DNA from: an uncultured Clostridia bacterium
GTDB lineage: Bacteria; Bacillota; Clostridia; Oscillospirales; Ruminococcaceae
Assembly: GCA_947427325.1 (NCBI GenBank)
Contig: CANEHP010000030.1
Coordinates: forward strand, 1 to 16,257
DNA: 16,257 nucleotides
Direction of reading: 5' to 3'
Notes under the pieces: model-generated
Told to the model about the DNA's origin: nothing
The model's database searches: none
Seen by the model: the letters and a program-made list of their open reading frames with translations, nothing else
Shown: in pieces, positions 7,753 to 13,826 of the stretch
Layout of the letters: each line of letters opens with the position of its first letter
Position numbering within the stretch: the first letter of the stretch is position 1
Made by a program: the position numbers and the translations under genes

Positions 7753-9313
7753 CGAAATTGCCCTTCCTGTAAATTATGATGAGGAAGACTTAAAAAAGGC
7801 TGCGGCGAGGAAAATCGGCTGCTGCAAAAGGGATATTATTTTAGTTAAAATACTGAAAAAATCCCTTGACGCAAGAAAAAAATCCGATATTCACTATGTT
7901 TTGTCTGCGGCAGTGGAGATAAAGGACGAAGAAAGACTTTTAAAAAAGGGCTTTGAAAAATATTCGCCATTTAAACCTTTGTCCGTACCTGCCAAGAAAA
8001 CGCAAAAACGCCCCGTAGTTGTGGGCTTCGGACCTGCGGGAATTTTTGCCGCCCTTACCCTTGCAAGAAGCGGAAGCCGCCCCATTGTTCTTGAAAGAGG
8101 ACTTGATGCAGATTCACGGAAGAAAAAAACAGAGCTTTTTTGGGCAGAGGGGCGGCTTGACTCCGAGTGTAACGTGCAGTTCGGCGAGGGAGGAGCAGGA
8201 ACGTTTTCCGACGGAAAGCTGAATACGGGAACTCACAGCCCTTTAATCAACCAAGTTTTGTGGGATTTTGCGGAATGCGGCGCACCAAGCGAAATACTTT
8301 ATCTGGCAAAACCCCATATTGGCACAGATAAGCTGCTTGTGACAGTTAAAAATCTGCGCAAAAGGATAATCTCATTAGGCGGGGAGATAATATTCGGAGC
8401 TAAGTTTACCGACTTTTCAGCTAAAAACGGCAGAATATCCTCTGTAAGTTATGAAAAAGACGGAAAAGCCTATGAAATCGAAACGGATGATCTTATTTTA
8501 GCATCAGGTCACAGCGCACGGGATACCTTTGAAATACTGCTGAATAAGGGTGTTTTTATGGAGCAAAAAGCCTTTTCCGTCGGAATGAGAATCGAACATT
8601 TACAAAGAGATATTAACCGCTCTATGTTTGGAGAAAATGCACCGAAAGAGCTTATTGCCGATTATAAATTAGCGGCGCATCTGCCAAACGGAAGAGGGGT
8701 ATATACATTTTGTATGTGTCCGGGCGGACAGGTGCTTGCTTCGTCTTCGGAATCCGAAACTATAGTTACAAACGGAATGAGTTATTACAGCAGAAGGGGC
8801 GAGAACGCCAACAGCGCCGTTTTGGTGGGCATTACGCCAAAGGATTTCGGAAGCAAGGAGATTTTAGCAGGTGCGAATTTACAAAGAAAAATCGAGAAGG
8901 CCGCATTTATTAAGGCAGGAAAAAACTACCATGCTCCTATAATCAATGTCGGAAAGCTTTTAAACAGAACCTCCGATTATGAAATCAAGAAGGTTAAGCC
9001 AACCTATCGCCCCGGAACTGCCTTTGTAATGCCGCAGGAATATTTGCCCGAATACGCAGTTGACTGTATAAAAAAAGCGCTGCCCATATTTGCAAAAAAA
9101 ATATCCTGTTTTGACGACAGCGAGGCCGTTTTAACAGGACCCGAAACACGCAGTTCGTCCCCTGTTAGAATTACAAGAGGTGAAACCCTTGAAAGCATTT
9201 CCGTTAAGGGCTTTTACCCTTGCGGAGAAGGCGCGGGATATGCAGGAGGTATTGTTTCGGCAGCGGTGGACGGGCTTCGGTGCGGAATGGCTGTTCTTGA
9301 AAAGAACAGCTGA
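7739..9313 (+). CDS. Uncharacterised FAD-dependent dehydrogenase (COG2509 type)
   Basis: This 524-residue protein has an N-terminal region of about 90 residues before the Rossmann motif (VVGFGPAGIFAALTLARSGS, about 93-112). The family block NVQFGEGGAGTFSDGKLNTG follows near 145-165. The C-terminus carries TGPETRSSSPVRITR and a final FAD-binding stretch CGEGAGYAGGIVSAAVDG. These features match the COG2509 group of FAD-dependent dehydrogenases, common in Firmicutes and without a settled substrate. The ATG (7739) overlaps the end of the preceding flavoprotein gene by 14 bases, with an AAGGA-type site just upstream. Having two different flavoproteins fused into one operon suggests shared chemistry or electron flow, but this is inference. 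No clear terminator follows its stop. Confidence 0.92.
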   Translation: MIKINEIALPVNYDEEDLKKAAARKIGCCKRDIILVKILKKSLDARKKSDIHYVLSAAVEIKDEERLLKKGFEKYSPFKPLSVPAKKTQKRPVVVGFGPAGIFAALTLARSGSRPIVLERGLDADSRKKKTELFWAEGRLDSECNVQFGEGGAGTFSDGKLNTGTHSPLINQVLWDFAECGAPSEILYLAKPHIGTDKLLVTVKNLRKRIISLGGEIIFGAKFTDFSAKNGRISSVSYEKDGKAYEIETDDLILASGHSARDTFEILLNKGVFMEQKAFSVGMRIEHLQRDINRSMFGENAPKELIADYKLAAHLPNGRGVYTFCMCPGGQVLASSSESETIVTNGMSYYSRRGENANSAVLVGITPKDFGSKEILAGANLQRKIEKAAFIKAGKNYHAPIINVGKLLNRTSDYEIKKVKPTYRPGTAFVMPQEYLPEYAVDCIKKALPIFAKKISCFDDSEAVLTGPETRSSSPVRITRGETLESISVKGFYPCGEGAGYAGGIVSAAVDGLRCGMAVLEKNS

Positions 9314-9402
9314 GGCCTTTATTGTTTGTATGCGTCAGACGGATTTTGCAAGTACGGTTATCGAATTTATTGCTTAAAATTGAGATCATTTCCTTTTTTG
9401 AA

Positions 9403-9431
9403 TTGACACAGGAGCTTAAAAGTGCTAAAAT
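9403..9431 (+). promoter_or_regulatory. Strong sigma-A promoter with extended -10 for the Rpn gene
   Basis: A consensus TTGACA (9403-9408) is followed, after 17 bases, by TAAAAT (9426-9431) with a TG extension (9423-9424). Transcription should start near 9438, about 40 bases before the Rpn start. The imperfect dyad AGAActaaTTCT (9443-9454) would lie at the start of the transcript. The 9314-9402 stretch shows nothing else. Confidence 0.8.
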
Positions 9432-9478
9432 AAAAGCAGAAAAAGAACTAATTCTCATAGGCGGGTGGTATTTTATAT

Positions 9479-10348
9479 ATGAATGTAATAAATGCAAAAT
9501 TGGATATAATATTTAAAAAGCTTTTCACAAGTGATAAAACGGTGCTTATGGCTTTTATAGGCGATTTGCTTGATATTCCGCAGGGTAAGATACAAAATCT
9601 GGAGGTTCTTAACCCCGAGCTTTTACCCGAAACCGCAGACGGAAAACAAGGTCAGCTTGATATTAAAATGCAGGTCGACAATAAAATAGTTAATGTTGAA
9701 ATTCAAGTGCAAATGCAGTCGGATTATAAGGAAAGAGCCTTGTACTACTGGTCTAAAATGTTTTCCAACGAGCTTAAAAAGGGGCAGCACTATGCAGAAT
9801 TAAAGCAAACTATATCAATTAACATTTTGAACTTTAGTTTATTTAACTGTGATGAGCCTTACTCGACCTTTAAGCTGCTTGAAACCAACAGACAAGAGCT
9901 TATGACAGACAAATGCGCTATACTGTTTTTTGAGCTTAAAAAGATAAACAAGAGTATTGACAAAGCTGACCGCAAAAAACTATGGCTGCAGCTGATAAAC
10001 GCAGAAACGGAGGAGGAATTGGCTATGATAGAAGAAACGGGCGTATCTGAAATCAATAAGGCGGTTGTTATTATGCACGAAATGAGCGAGGATGAGAAAA
10101 TCCGGGAGATGGCAAGGCTTAGAGAGAAATGGATTTTGGACGAAAATTCCAATAGGGAGTTTTTTAAGAGACAGGGATTGGAAGAAGGCAGAGCGGAAGG
10201 CAGAGCAGAGGGCAGAGCAGAGGGCAGAGCAGAAGGCAGAGCAGAAGGCAGAGCAGAGGGCAGAGCAGAGGGCGAAGCAAATATTATTTCCAAGCTCCTC
10301 AAAAGGGGATTTTCTGAGGAGGAAATCCGAGGTATTCTGAACTCTTAA
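9479..10348 (+). CDS. Rpn-family PD-(D/E)XK nuclease (recombination-promoting nuclease / putative transposase)
   Basis: The 289 residues begin with the family opening (NAKLDIIFKKLFTSD), then the nuclease core D61-x12-E74-x-Q76 (QLDIKMQVDN, NVEIQVQ), the PD-(D/E)XK active-site pattern of Rpn proteins. The ERALYYWSKMF segment that follows is also typical. After about residue 183 comes a separate C-terminal domain: a charged helix, seven perfect GRAE tetrapeptides (237-264) and a final ISKLLKRGFSEEEIRGILNS. E. coli members cut DNA, promote RecA-independent recombination, and have been reported to act as anti-phage toxins restrained by their own C-terminal domain made from an internal start. Such a start is present here at 10025. 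The ribosome site before 9479 is poor (GGTGG, 9464-9468), weaker than that of the internal start. The gene has its own strong promoter, and a partial duplicate lies directly downstream. Confidence 0.9.
   Translation: MNVINAKLDIIFKKLFTSDKTVLMAFIGDLLDIPQGKIQNLEVLNPELLPETADGKQGQLDIKMQVDNKIVNVEIQVQMQSDYKERALYYWSKMFSNELKKGQHYAELKQTISINILNFSLFNCDEPYSTFKLLETNRQELMTDKCAILFFELKKINKSIDKADRKKLWLQLINAETEEELAMIEETGVSEINKAVVIMHEMSEDEKIREMARLREKWILDENSNREFFKRQGLEEGRAEGRAEGRAEGRAEGRAEGRAEGRAEGEANIISKLLKRGFSEEEIRGILNS
10025..10348 (+). CDS. Predicted gene-within-gene: short Rpn product (RpnS-like)
   Basis: This is an in-frame internal start inside the Rpn nuclease gene. AGGAGG (10011-10016) precedes ATG 10025 by eight bases, a far better ribosome site than that of the full-length gene. 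The product would be 107 residues (Met183-Ser289): MIEETGVSEINKAVVIMHEM, a charged helix, seven GRAE repeats and the ISKLLKRGFSEEE tail, with no nuclease residues. Shine-Dalgarno-like GAGGAGGAA also encodes Glu-Glu-Glu, so chance is possible. The neighbouring duplicate that starts at the matching ATG makes the start more believable. In the reported E. coli Rpn systems such short products bind and inhibit the full-length toxin. Confidence 0.6.
   Translation: MIEETGVSEINKAVVIMHEMSEDEKIREMARLREKWILDENSNREFFKRQGLEEGRAEGRAEGRAEGRAEGRAEGRAEGRAEGEANIISKLLKRGFSEEEIRGILNS
10187..10270 (+). repeat. Seven 12-bp tandem repeats encoding GRAE
   Basis: Seven units of GGCAGAGC(A/G)GA(A/G) encode (Gly-Arg-Ala-Glu)7 and end at the diverged unit GGCGAAGCA. 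Only the third-position A/G varies, which indicates slippage-type expansion. The matching tract in the downstream copy (10602-10625) has two units. Confidence 0.95.
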
Positions 10349-10362
10349 CTAAACTCTTAAAT
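10339..10362 (+). repeat. Two 12-bp repeats spanning the Rpn stop codon
   Basis: GAACTCTTAACT and AAACTCTTAAAT lie in tandem. The first contains the stop codon of the Rpn gene. The same motif is expanded to four units after the downstream copy. Confidence 0.7.
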
Positions 10363-10439
10363 TTTCCATACAGTTTTTATCAGCTTAATAAGCTGTCCAA
10401 GAATCCTAAACCTTTAATTATCGGGAGAATGAACAGGCA

Positions 10440-10703
10440 ATGACAGAAGAAACGGGCGTATCTGAAATCAATAAGGCGGTTGTTATTATGCACGAAATGA
10501 GCGAGGATGAGAAAATCCGGGAGATGGCAAGGCTTAGAGAGAAATGGATTTTGGACGAAAATTCCAATAGGGAGTTTTTTAAGAGACAGGGATTGGAAGA
10601 AGGCAGAGCGGAAGGCAGAGCAGAGGGCGAAGCAAATGTTATTTCCAAGCTCCTCAAAAGGGGATTTTCTGAGGAAGAAATCCGAGATATTCTGAACTCT
10701 TAA
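10440..10703 (+). CDS. Stand-alone Rpn C-terminal domain protein (duplicate; candidate antitoxin)
   Basis: This 87-residue protein is nearly identical to residues 183-289 of the upstream Rpn nuclease. The bases from 10445 to 10625 appear identical to 10030-10210, and the tail differs at only three bases (Ile to Val, one silent, Gly to Asp). It has two GRAE units instead of seven, which accounts for the whole length difference from the 107-residue internal product. It lacks the nuclease core. ATG 10440 corresponds exactly to the internal ATG 10025 (offset 415). GGGAGA at 10423-10428 could serve as a ribosome site, 11 bases upstream. I see no convincing promoter, so read-through from 9403 is likely. 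By analogy with reported RpnS proteins it could restrain the nuclease. The alternative is a leftover 3' end of a deleted second Rpn gene; the short in-frame stretch before the ATG (RENEQA, stop at 10407) leaves that open. Confidence 0.7.
   Translation: MTEETGVSEINKAVVIMHEMSEDEKIREMARLREKWILDENSNREFFKRQGLEEGRAEGRAEGEANVISKLLKRGFSEEEIRDILNS
10602..10625 (+). repeat. Two 12-bp GRAE repeats in the stand-alone copy
   Basis: Two units, identical to the first two units of the upstream tract, precede the same GGCGAAGCA ending. The five-unit difference is the only length change between the coding copies. Confidence 0.95.
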
Positions 10704-10741
10704 CCGAACTTTTAAACGAATTTTTAACCGAACTCTTAAAT
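10694..10741 (+). repeat. Four 12-bp repeats spanning the stop of the stand-alone copy
   Basis: The units GAACTCTTAACC, GAACTTTTAAAC, GAATTTTTAACC and GAACTCTTAAAT are in tandem. Each unit carries a TAA in the gene's frame, so the stop is repeated fourfold. The equivalent place in the upstream copy has two units. Confidence 0.8.
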
Positions 10742-11058
10742 TTTCCATACGGTTTTTAACAGTTTAATAAGCCGTTAAAAAATCTCAAACATTTAACTTT
10801 CCGAATAAATAGGATTTTAAGGAGTTGAAAAAAGACTTTTTTGTACTCCCAAGAAACTTGTGCTGATTTATTATTCTCTTAAAAATCGGCGGCAATTTAA
10901 TGTACCCGCCTTTAAGGAAGCTGTGTTGATTTTTCACTTCCCTAAAAGTGATATGATAGTTTTTTACAGCCCTTTTGCGCTAAATATTCAACAAGCTGTC
11001 GTTTATGACTTAAAGCCATAAACGACAGCTTGTTTATTTTCCGCACCGATTATTAGAT
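10742..11058. other. Intergenic stretch without genes, several hairpins
   Basis: After the duplicated 3' flank (to about 10798) I see no gene. Visible structures are an 8-bp AT stem TTTTTAAC/GTTAAAAA (10753-10760, 10774-10781), an imperfect hairpin GGAGT..AAAAAA-GAC-TTTTTT..ACTCC (10821-10849), a GGCGG/CCGCC pair around 10889-10911, a TCACTT/AAGTGA dyad near 10935-10952 beside a possible promoter, and the terminator at 10990-11040. Confidence 0.6.
10990..11040. terminator. Long bidirectional terminator hairpin
   Basis: There is a perfect 17-bp stem, ACAAGCTGTCGTTTATG (10991-11007) with CATAAACGACAGCTTGT (11017-11033), extended by one A-T pair, with a 9-base loop. TTTATTTT follows on the plus strand, and a weaker TTGAATATTTA tract follows on the minus strand. 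It lies 18 bases past the cysS stop and separates the Rpn region from the cysE-cysS operon. Confidence 0.88.
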
Positions 11059-12456
11059 TTAATTTGACTTTTTAATATTAACTCCCTGTCTTGTTTCCTC
11101 AACAATATAACCCTTTGAGACAATTTCATCGCGAATACTGTCTGCCAAAGCAAAATCCTTGTTTTTTCTTGCCGCCTTACGCTTTTCAACCAAATCTAAG
11201 ATTTCCTGCGGAATTTCTTCTTCCTTCTCATACAAAATACCTAACACATCAACTAATTCGTTAAAAGTTTCCTTAAGGTATTCAAGAGAAGCCTTTGCGG
11301 CGTTTTCGTCCAAAATTGCGGTATTTATTTCACGAACAAGCTCAAATACTGCCGTTATGCCGTCTGCCGTATTCAGATCATCGTCCATAGCGTCAATAAA
11401 CTGCTGCTTTCTTTTTTGAGCAATATTTATTATTTCATGTGAAGCCTCTCCCGGCTTTGCCGCTTCGATTGCTTTTTCCAATGATTTTTTGCAGGTTTTA
11501 AGGCGGTCAAGAGAAGCAACTGCGCTTTCCATTACTTCCAAGGTATAGTTAAGCTGAGCCCTGTACTGAGCACTGAGAAGCATAAATCGGATAGGCTCAT
11601 AGCCAAACTTTTCCGACAGGTCACGGACAAGGAAAAAGTTACCTTTCGACTTGCTCATTTTGCGGTTATCCACATTTAACATTCCGTTGTGCATCCAGAT
11701 ATTAGCCAAAGGGTATCCGTTGGCGCATTCCGACTGGGCTATTTCGTTTTCGTGATGAGGGAAAATAAGGTCTGCGCCGCCGCCGTGAATGTCAAGAGTG
11801 CCGCCTACATAATGACTTGACATAGCGCTGCATTCAATATGCCAGCCCGGTCGTCCCTTTCCGTAAGGAGAATCCCAGTAAGGCTCTCCCTCCTTAGCGC
11901 CCTTCCATACCGCAAAATCCATAGGATCTCTCTTTTGCTCCGTTTTGTCAACACGCTGACTTGCGCCCTCGCGCAATTCGTCAAGAGGCATTTGGGACAG
12001 CTTGCCGTAATTCTCATCCTTGTTGGCGGCAAAATAAACATCATTGCCGCTTTGATAAGCATAGCCTTTATCAATAAGGGTTTTAACCATATCGAGAATA
12101 ATGTCTATGCTTTCGGTAGCCTTTGGGTGAATGTCTGCGTCTGCTATGTTGAGTCCCCTTGCGTCCTTAAAATACTCCTTAATCATATTTTCCGCATGTT
12201 CAAAGGGAGATATTCCCTTTTCACCTGCAATGCGGATTATCTTATCATCCACATCGGTGAAATTCTGAATATATTTAACGTCATATCCTCTGTATTTAAG
12301 ATATCTGCGCAAAACATCAAAAACGCAAAGCTGGCGGGCGTTTCCCACATGAATAAGATTATAAACGGTAGGTCCGCAGCAGTAAATATTCACATTATTA
12401 TAATGAATCGGCTTAAGCTCTTCCTTTTGTCTGGTTAGTGTGTTGTAAATACGCAT
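11059..12456 (-). CDS. cysS: Cysteine--tRNA ligase
   Basis: This class I aminoacyl-tRNA synthetase charges tRNA-Cys with cysteine in the cytoplasm. From the chosen start it is 465 residues, the normal length. It shows CCGPTVY with the zinc ligand near Cys26-27, the HIGH-type motif HVGN (36-39), the further zinc ligands C209 (GWHIECSAMS) and H234 (PHHENE), and the KMSKS loop (266-270). These positions match the well-known E. coli enzyme closely. The frame is open 18 codons further up, but the Met at 12456 fits MRIYNTLTR and has an AAAGGA site just upstream (about 12470-12465), so I use it. It follows cysE by 166 bases with no obvious terminator between, so it is probably under the same T-box leader. 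Confidence 0.97.
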   Translation of the reverse strand: MRIYNTLTRQKEELKPIHYNNVNIYCCGPTVYNLIHVGNARQLCVFDVLRRYLKYRGYDVKYIQNFTDVDDKIIRIAGEKGISPFEHAENMIKEYFKDARGLNIADADIHPKATESIDIILDMVKTLIDKGYAYQSGNDVYFAANKDENYGKLSQMPLDELREGASQRVDKTEQKRDPMDFAVWKGAKEGEPYWDSPYGKGRPGWHIECSAMSSHYVGGTLDIHGGGADLIFPHHENEIAQSECANGYPLANIWMHNGMLNVDNRKMSKSKGNFFLVRDLSEKFGYEPIRFMLLSAQYRAQLNYTLEVMESAVASLDRLKTCKKSLEKAIEAAKPGEASHEIINIAQKRKQQFIDAMDDDLNTADGITAVFELVREINTAILDENAAKASLEYLKETFNELVDVLGILYEKEEEIPQEILDLVEKRKAARKNKDFALADSIRDEIVSKGYIVEETRQGVNIKKSN

Positions 12457-12622
12457 AATTTTTTCCTTTCTTTTTACATATATACCCGTTTTCATAGATT
12501 TTATTTCCAAAAATTTTGTTTTCGGAATTTTTTGAGTCTGTATTCAATGGTATTAAAGCGGTCAGTGGCAAAATCTGCCGAAAAATGCGTGGAATATCCA
12601 ATGAACACATACTCTTAAGATC

Positions 12623-13246
12623 TTATTTTTCAATTTCTCCCATAAGCTTATCCAGTTCTCTTTTTATGCCGCACATTTCCTGTGATACAGGGTCGGGAAA
12701 ATGTATCTGATCCAAATCGCCTGTGCGAACGCCGTTGATTTTTACTATTCTTGCAGGAACGCCCACTGCGGTGCTGTTTGGAGGAACTTCGCTTAAAACC
12801 ACCGCATTGGCGGCTATCTTGCTGTTATCGCCTACCTTAAAAGGACCCAATACCCTTGCCCCCGATCCAACCATAACATTGTTGCCGAGAGTTGGGTGAC
12901 GCTTTCCCGTTTCCTTGCCCGTACCGCCTAATGTAACGCCTTGGTACACCGTACAGTTATCGCCTATTTCGGTAGTTTCGCCTATTACAACTCCGCTGCC
13001 GTGGTCGATAAAAAAGTTCTTTCCTATTTTTGCGCCGGGATGTATTTCTATCCCGGTTTTTCTCAAGGCACGCTGGCTTATGGCACGGGCACGGAAAAAA
13101 TGCCCCTTTAAATAATGCTTATGAGCTTTGCGGTAGGCCCTTACCGCCTTAAAGCTTGGGTAGAGAAAATAAACCTCCAGCCTGCTTTTTGCGGCAGGGT
13201 CACGCTCTATTATTGAATCAAGTTCCTGTTTCAGTTTATCGAACAT
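12623..13246 (-). CDS. cysE: Serine O-acetyltransferase
   Basis: This enzyme transfers acetyl from acetyl-CoA to L-serine, the first step of cysteine synthesis, in the cytoplasm. The 207 residues hold an N-terminal helical region (LDSIIERDPAAKSRLEVYFL, about 9-28) and then a left-handed beta-helix of hexapeptide repeats (IEIHPGAKIG, VVIGETTEIG, VMVGSGARVLG, IAANAVVLS). The conserved DHGSGVVIGET carries the catalytic Asp81-His82 region, and GKRHPTLG the second key His. The open frame has a Met nine codons earlier, but AAGGAGG lies right before the Met at 13246, which I take as the start. The short form, lacking the long N-terminal domain of the E. coli enzyme, is usual in Gram-positives. It heads an operon with cysS. 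Confidence 0.96.
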   Translation of the reverse strand: MFDKLKQELDSIIERDPAAKSRLEVYFLYPSFKAVRAYRKAHKHYLKGHFFRARAISQRALRKTGIEIHPGAKIGKNFFIDHGSGVVIGETTEIGDNCTVYQGVTLGGTGKETGKRHPTLGNNVMVGSGARVLGPFKVGDNSKIAANAVVLSEVPPNSTAVGVPARIVKINGVRTGDLDQIHFPDPVSQEMCGIKRELDKLMGEIEK

Positions 13247-13309
13247 ATACCCTCCTTCTTTATTTTTAATCATTTATGGTTTACGATTGATTAAATTTTT
13301 TATTATACA

Positions 13310-13605
13310 AAATAAAAACCGCCTCGCACAATGCGAAGGCGGCATTAAACCTCGGTTCCACTTCGATTTTCCTAAAATCTTAGGCTCATCCTCCGCAGCA
13401 TAAAACAATTACGCCACAGAAAACCTTTAACGCAGGCTTACGGATAAAGATACTTGATTTTTCCCTTTACCGACTCCCGACCGCACTTTCCCTTGACATG
13501 AATACGGCAATTACACCCTCTGCCGCTCTCTGAAATTCACTTTTTCAAGATACTCTGATCGTTCAATATCTTTTAACGTATTCTGTTAACATTATATTCA
13601 TTATC
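13310..13605 (-). promoter_or_regulatory. T-box riboswitch (tRNA-Cys sensing) leader of cysE-cysS
   Basis: The minus-strand leader contains the T-box sequence AAGTGGAACCGAGG (13363-13350). An intrinsic terminator follows: CCGCC TTCGCA..TGCGA GGCGG (13342-13319) with a U-rich tail. Upstream is a Stem I region with the characteristic AGAGAG (about 13531-13526) and a hairpin CGGCA..TGCCG. A TGC triplet at 13485-13483, within GAAAGTGCGG, sits where the specifier is expected and encodes cysteine. Uncharged tRNA-Cys would pair with the T-box, favour the antiterminator, and let transcription run into cysE and cysS. I did not fold the whole leader; the specifier placement is inference supported by the downstream genes. 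Confidence 0.88.
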
Positions 13606-13612
13606 GATTTAA

Positions 13613-13641
13613 AGTTTACCATAAATTTATTTAAATGTCAA
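13613..13641 (-). promoter_or_regulatory. Sigma-A promoter of the T-box/cysE-cysS operon
   Basis: On the minus strand a consensus TTGACA (13641-13636) lies 17 bases before TAAACT (13618-13613). The transcript would start near 13606, just ahead of the T-box Stem I, giving a leader of about 360 bases before the cysE start. Confidence 0.8.
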
Positions 13642-13784
13642 TAAGGAAAAAAGCAATGAATAATGATAAAAAAACAAATGGAGCGCACTCCCTTAAGATG
13701 CATTGCCGTGCAAAAATTTAAATTAAAAGTAATTTTTAACAAATAACAAATCGAAAATTCTGTAAATATTTTTTTAGTATCCTA

Positions 13785-13813
13785 TTGCATTTTTAAAATT
13801 CCTATGATATAAT
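13785..13813 (+). promoter_or_regulatory. Sigma-A promoter of the alpha-xylosidase gene
   Basis: TTGCAT (13785-13790) and TATAAT (13808-13813) are separated by exactly 17 bases, with an extended TGA before the -10. The start of transcription should fall near 13820. The stretch 13642-13784, between this promoter and the divergent cysE promoter, is AT-rich and shows no convincing gene. Confidence 0.85.
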
Positions 13814-13826
13814 TTATAATAATGTA

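Larger units (their letters stand above)
10025..10798 (+). repeat. Tandem direct duplication of the Rpn 3' domain and its 3' flank
   Basis: Copy 1 runs from 10025 to about 10419 and copy 2 from 10440 to about 10798, with only 20 bases between them. Identity is near complete in the coding part. It continues, more diverged, through the non-coding flank (CTCTTAAATTTTCCATAC, then CAG(C/T)TTAATAAGC(T/C)GT). Upstream of the two ATGs the similarity drops sharply to a short GGAG/GGC resemblance. Confidence 0.85.

Noticed and set aside
10187..10270. GRAE-encoding array as a CRISPR or minisatellite
   Set aside because: There are no spacers, and the 12-bp units stay in frame within a protein; it is a coding tandem repeat typical of Rpn proteins.
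9859..10302. Minus-strand open frame with SALP repeats opposite the Rpn gene
   Set aside because: It is the antisense reading of the GRAE repeats and the high-confidence nuclease; there is no ribosome site, and a 12-bp repeat keeps all frames open by itself.
10092..10340. Plus-strand frame with KAEQ/RAEQ repeats inside the Rpn gene
   Set aside because: It is an alternate-frame shadow of the GRAE repeat; the ATG lacks a ribosome site and its first part has no family resemblance.
9479..10348. Rpn gene as an active transposon
   Set aside because: The family is named 'putative transposase', but no terminal inverted repeats, target duplications or strand-transfer features are visible; the motifs are those of a PD-(D/E)XK nuclease.
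11839..12438. Long plus-strand open frame (about 200 codons) over cysS
   Set aside because: It is antisense to a clear cysteinyl-tRNA synthetase with all catalytic motifs; there is no ribosome site and no recognisable family.
12413..12610. Minus-strand frame of about 65 codons between cysE and cysS
   Set aside because: No ribosome site, and it overlaps the 5' end of cysS in another frame; the 166-base gap itself shows only a small GGCA/TGCC hairpin.
13656..13721. Short open frame MNNDKKTNGAHSLKMHCRAK with AAGGA upstream, between the cysE and xylosidase promoters
   Set aside because: It is 21 codons, with no promoter reading into it in this direction and no link to either flanking gene; AT-rich chance frame is likely.
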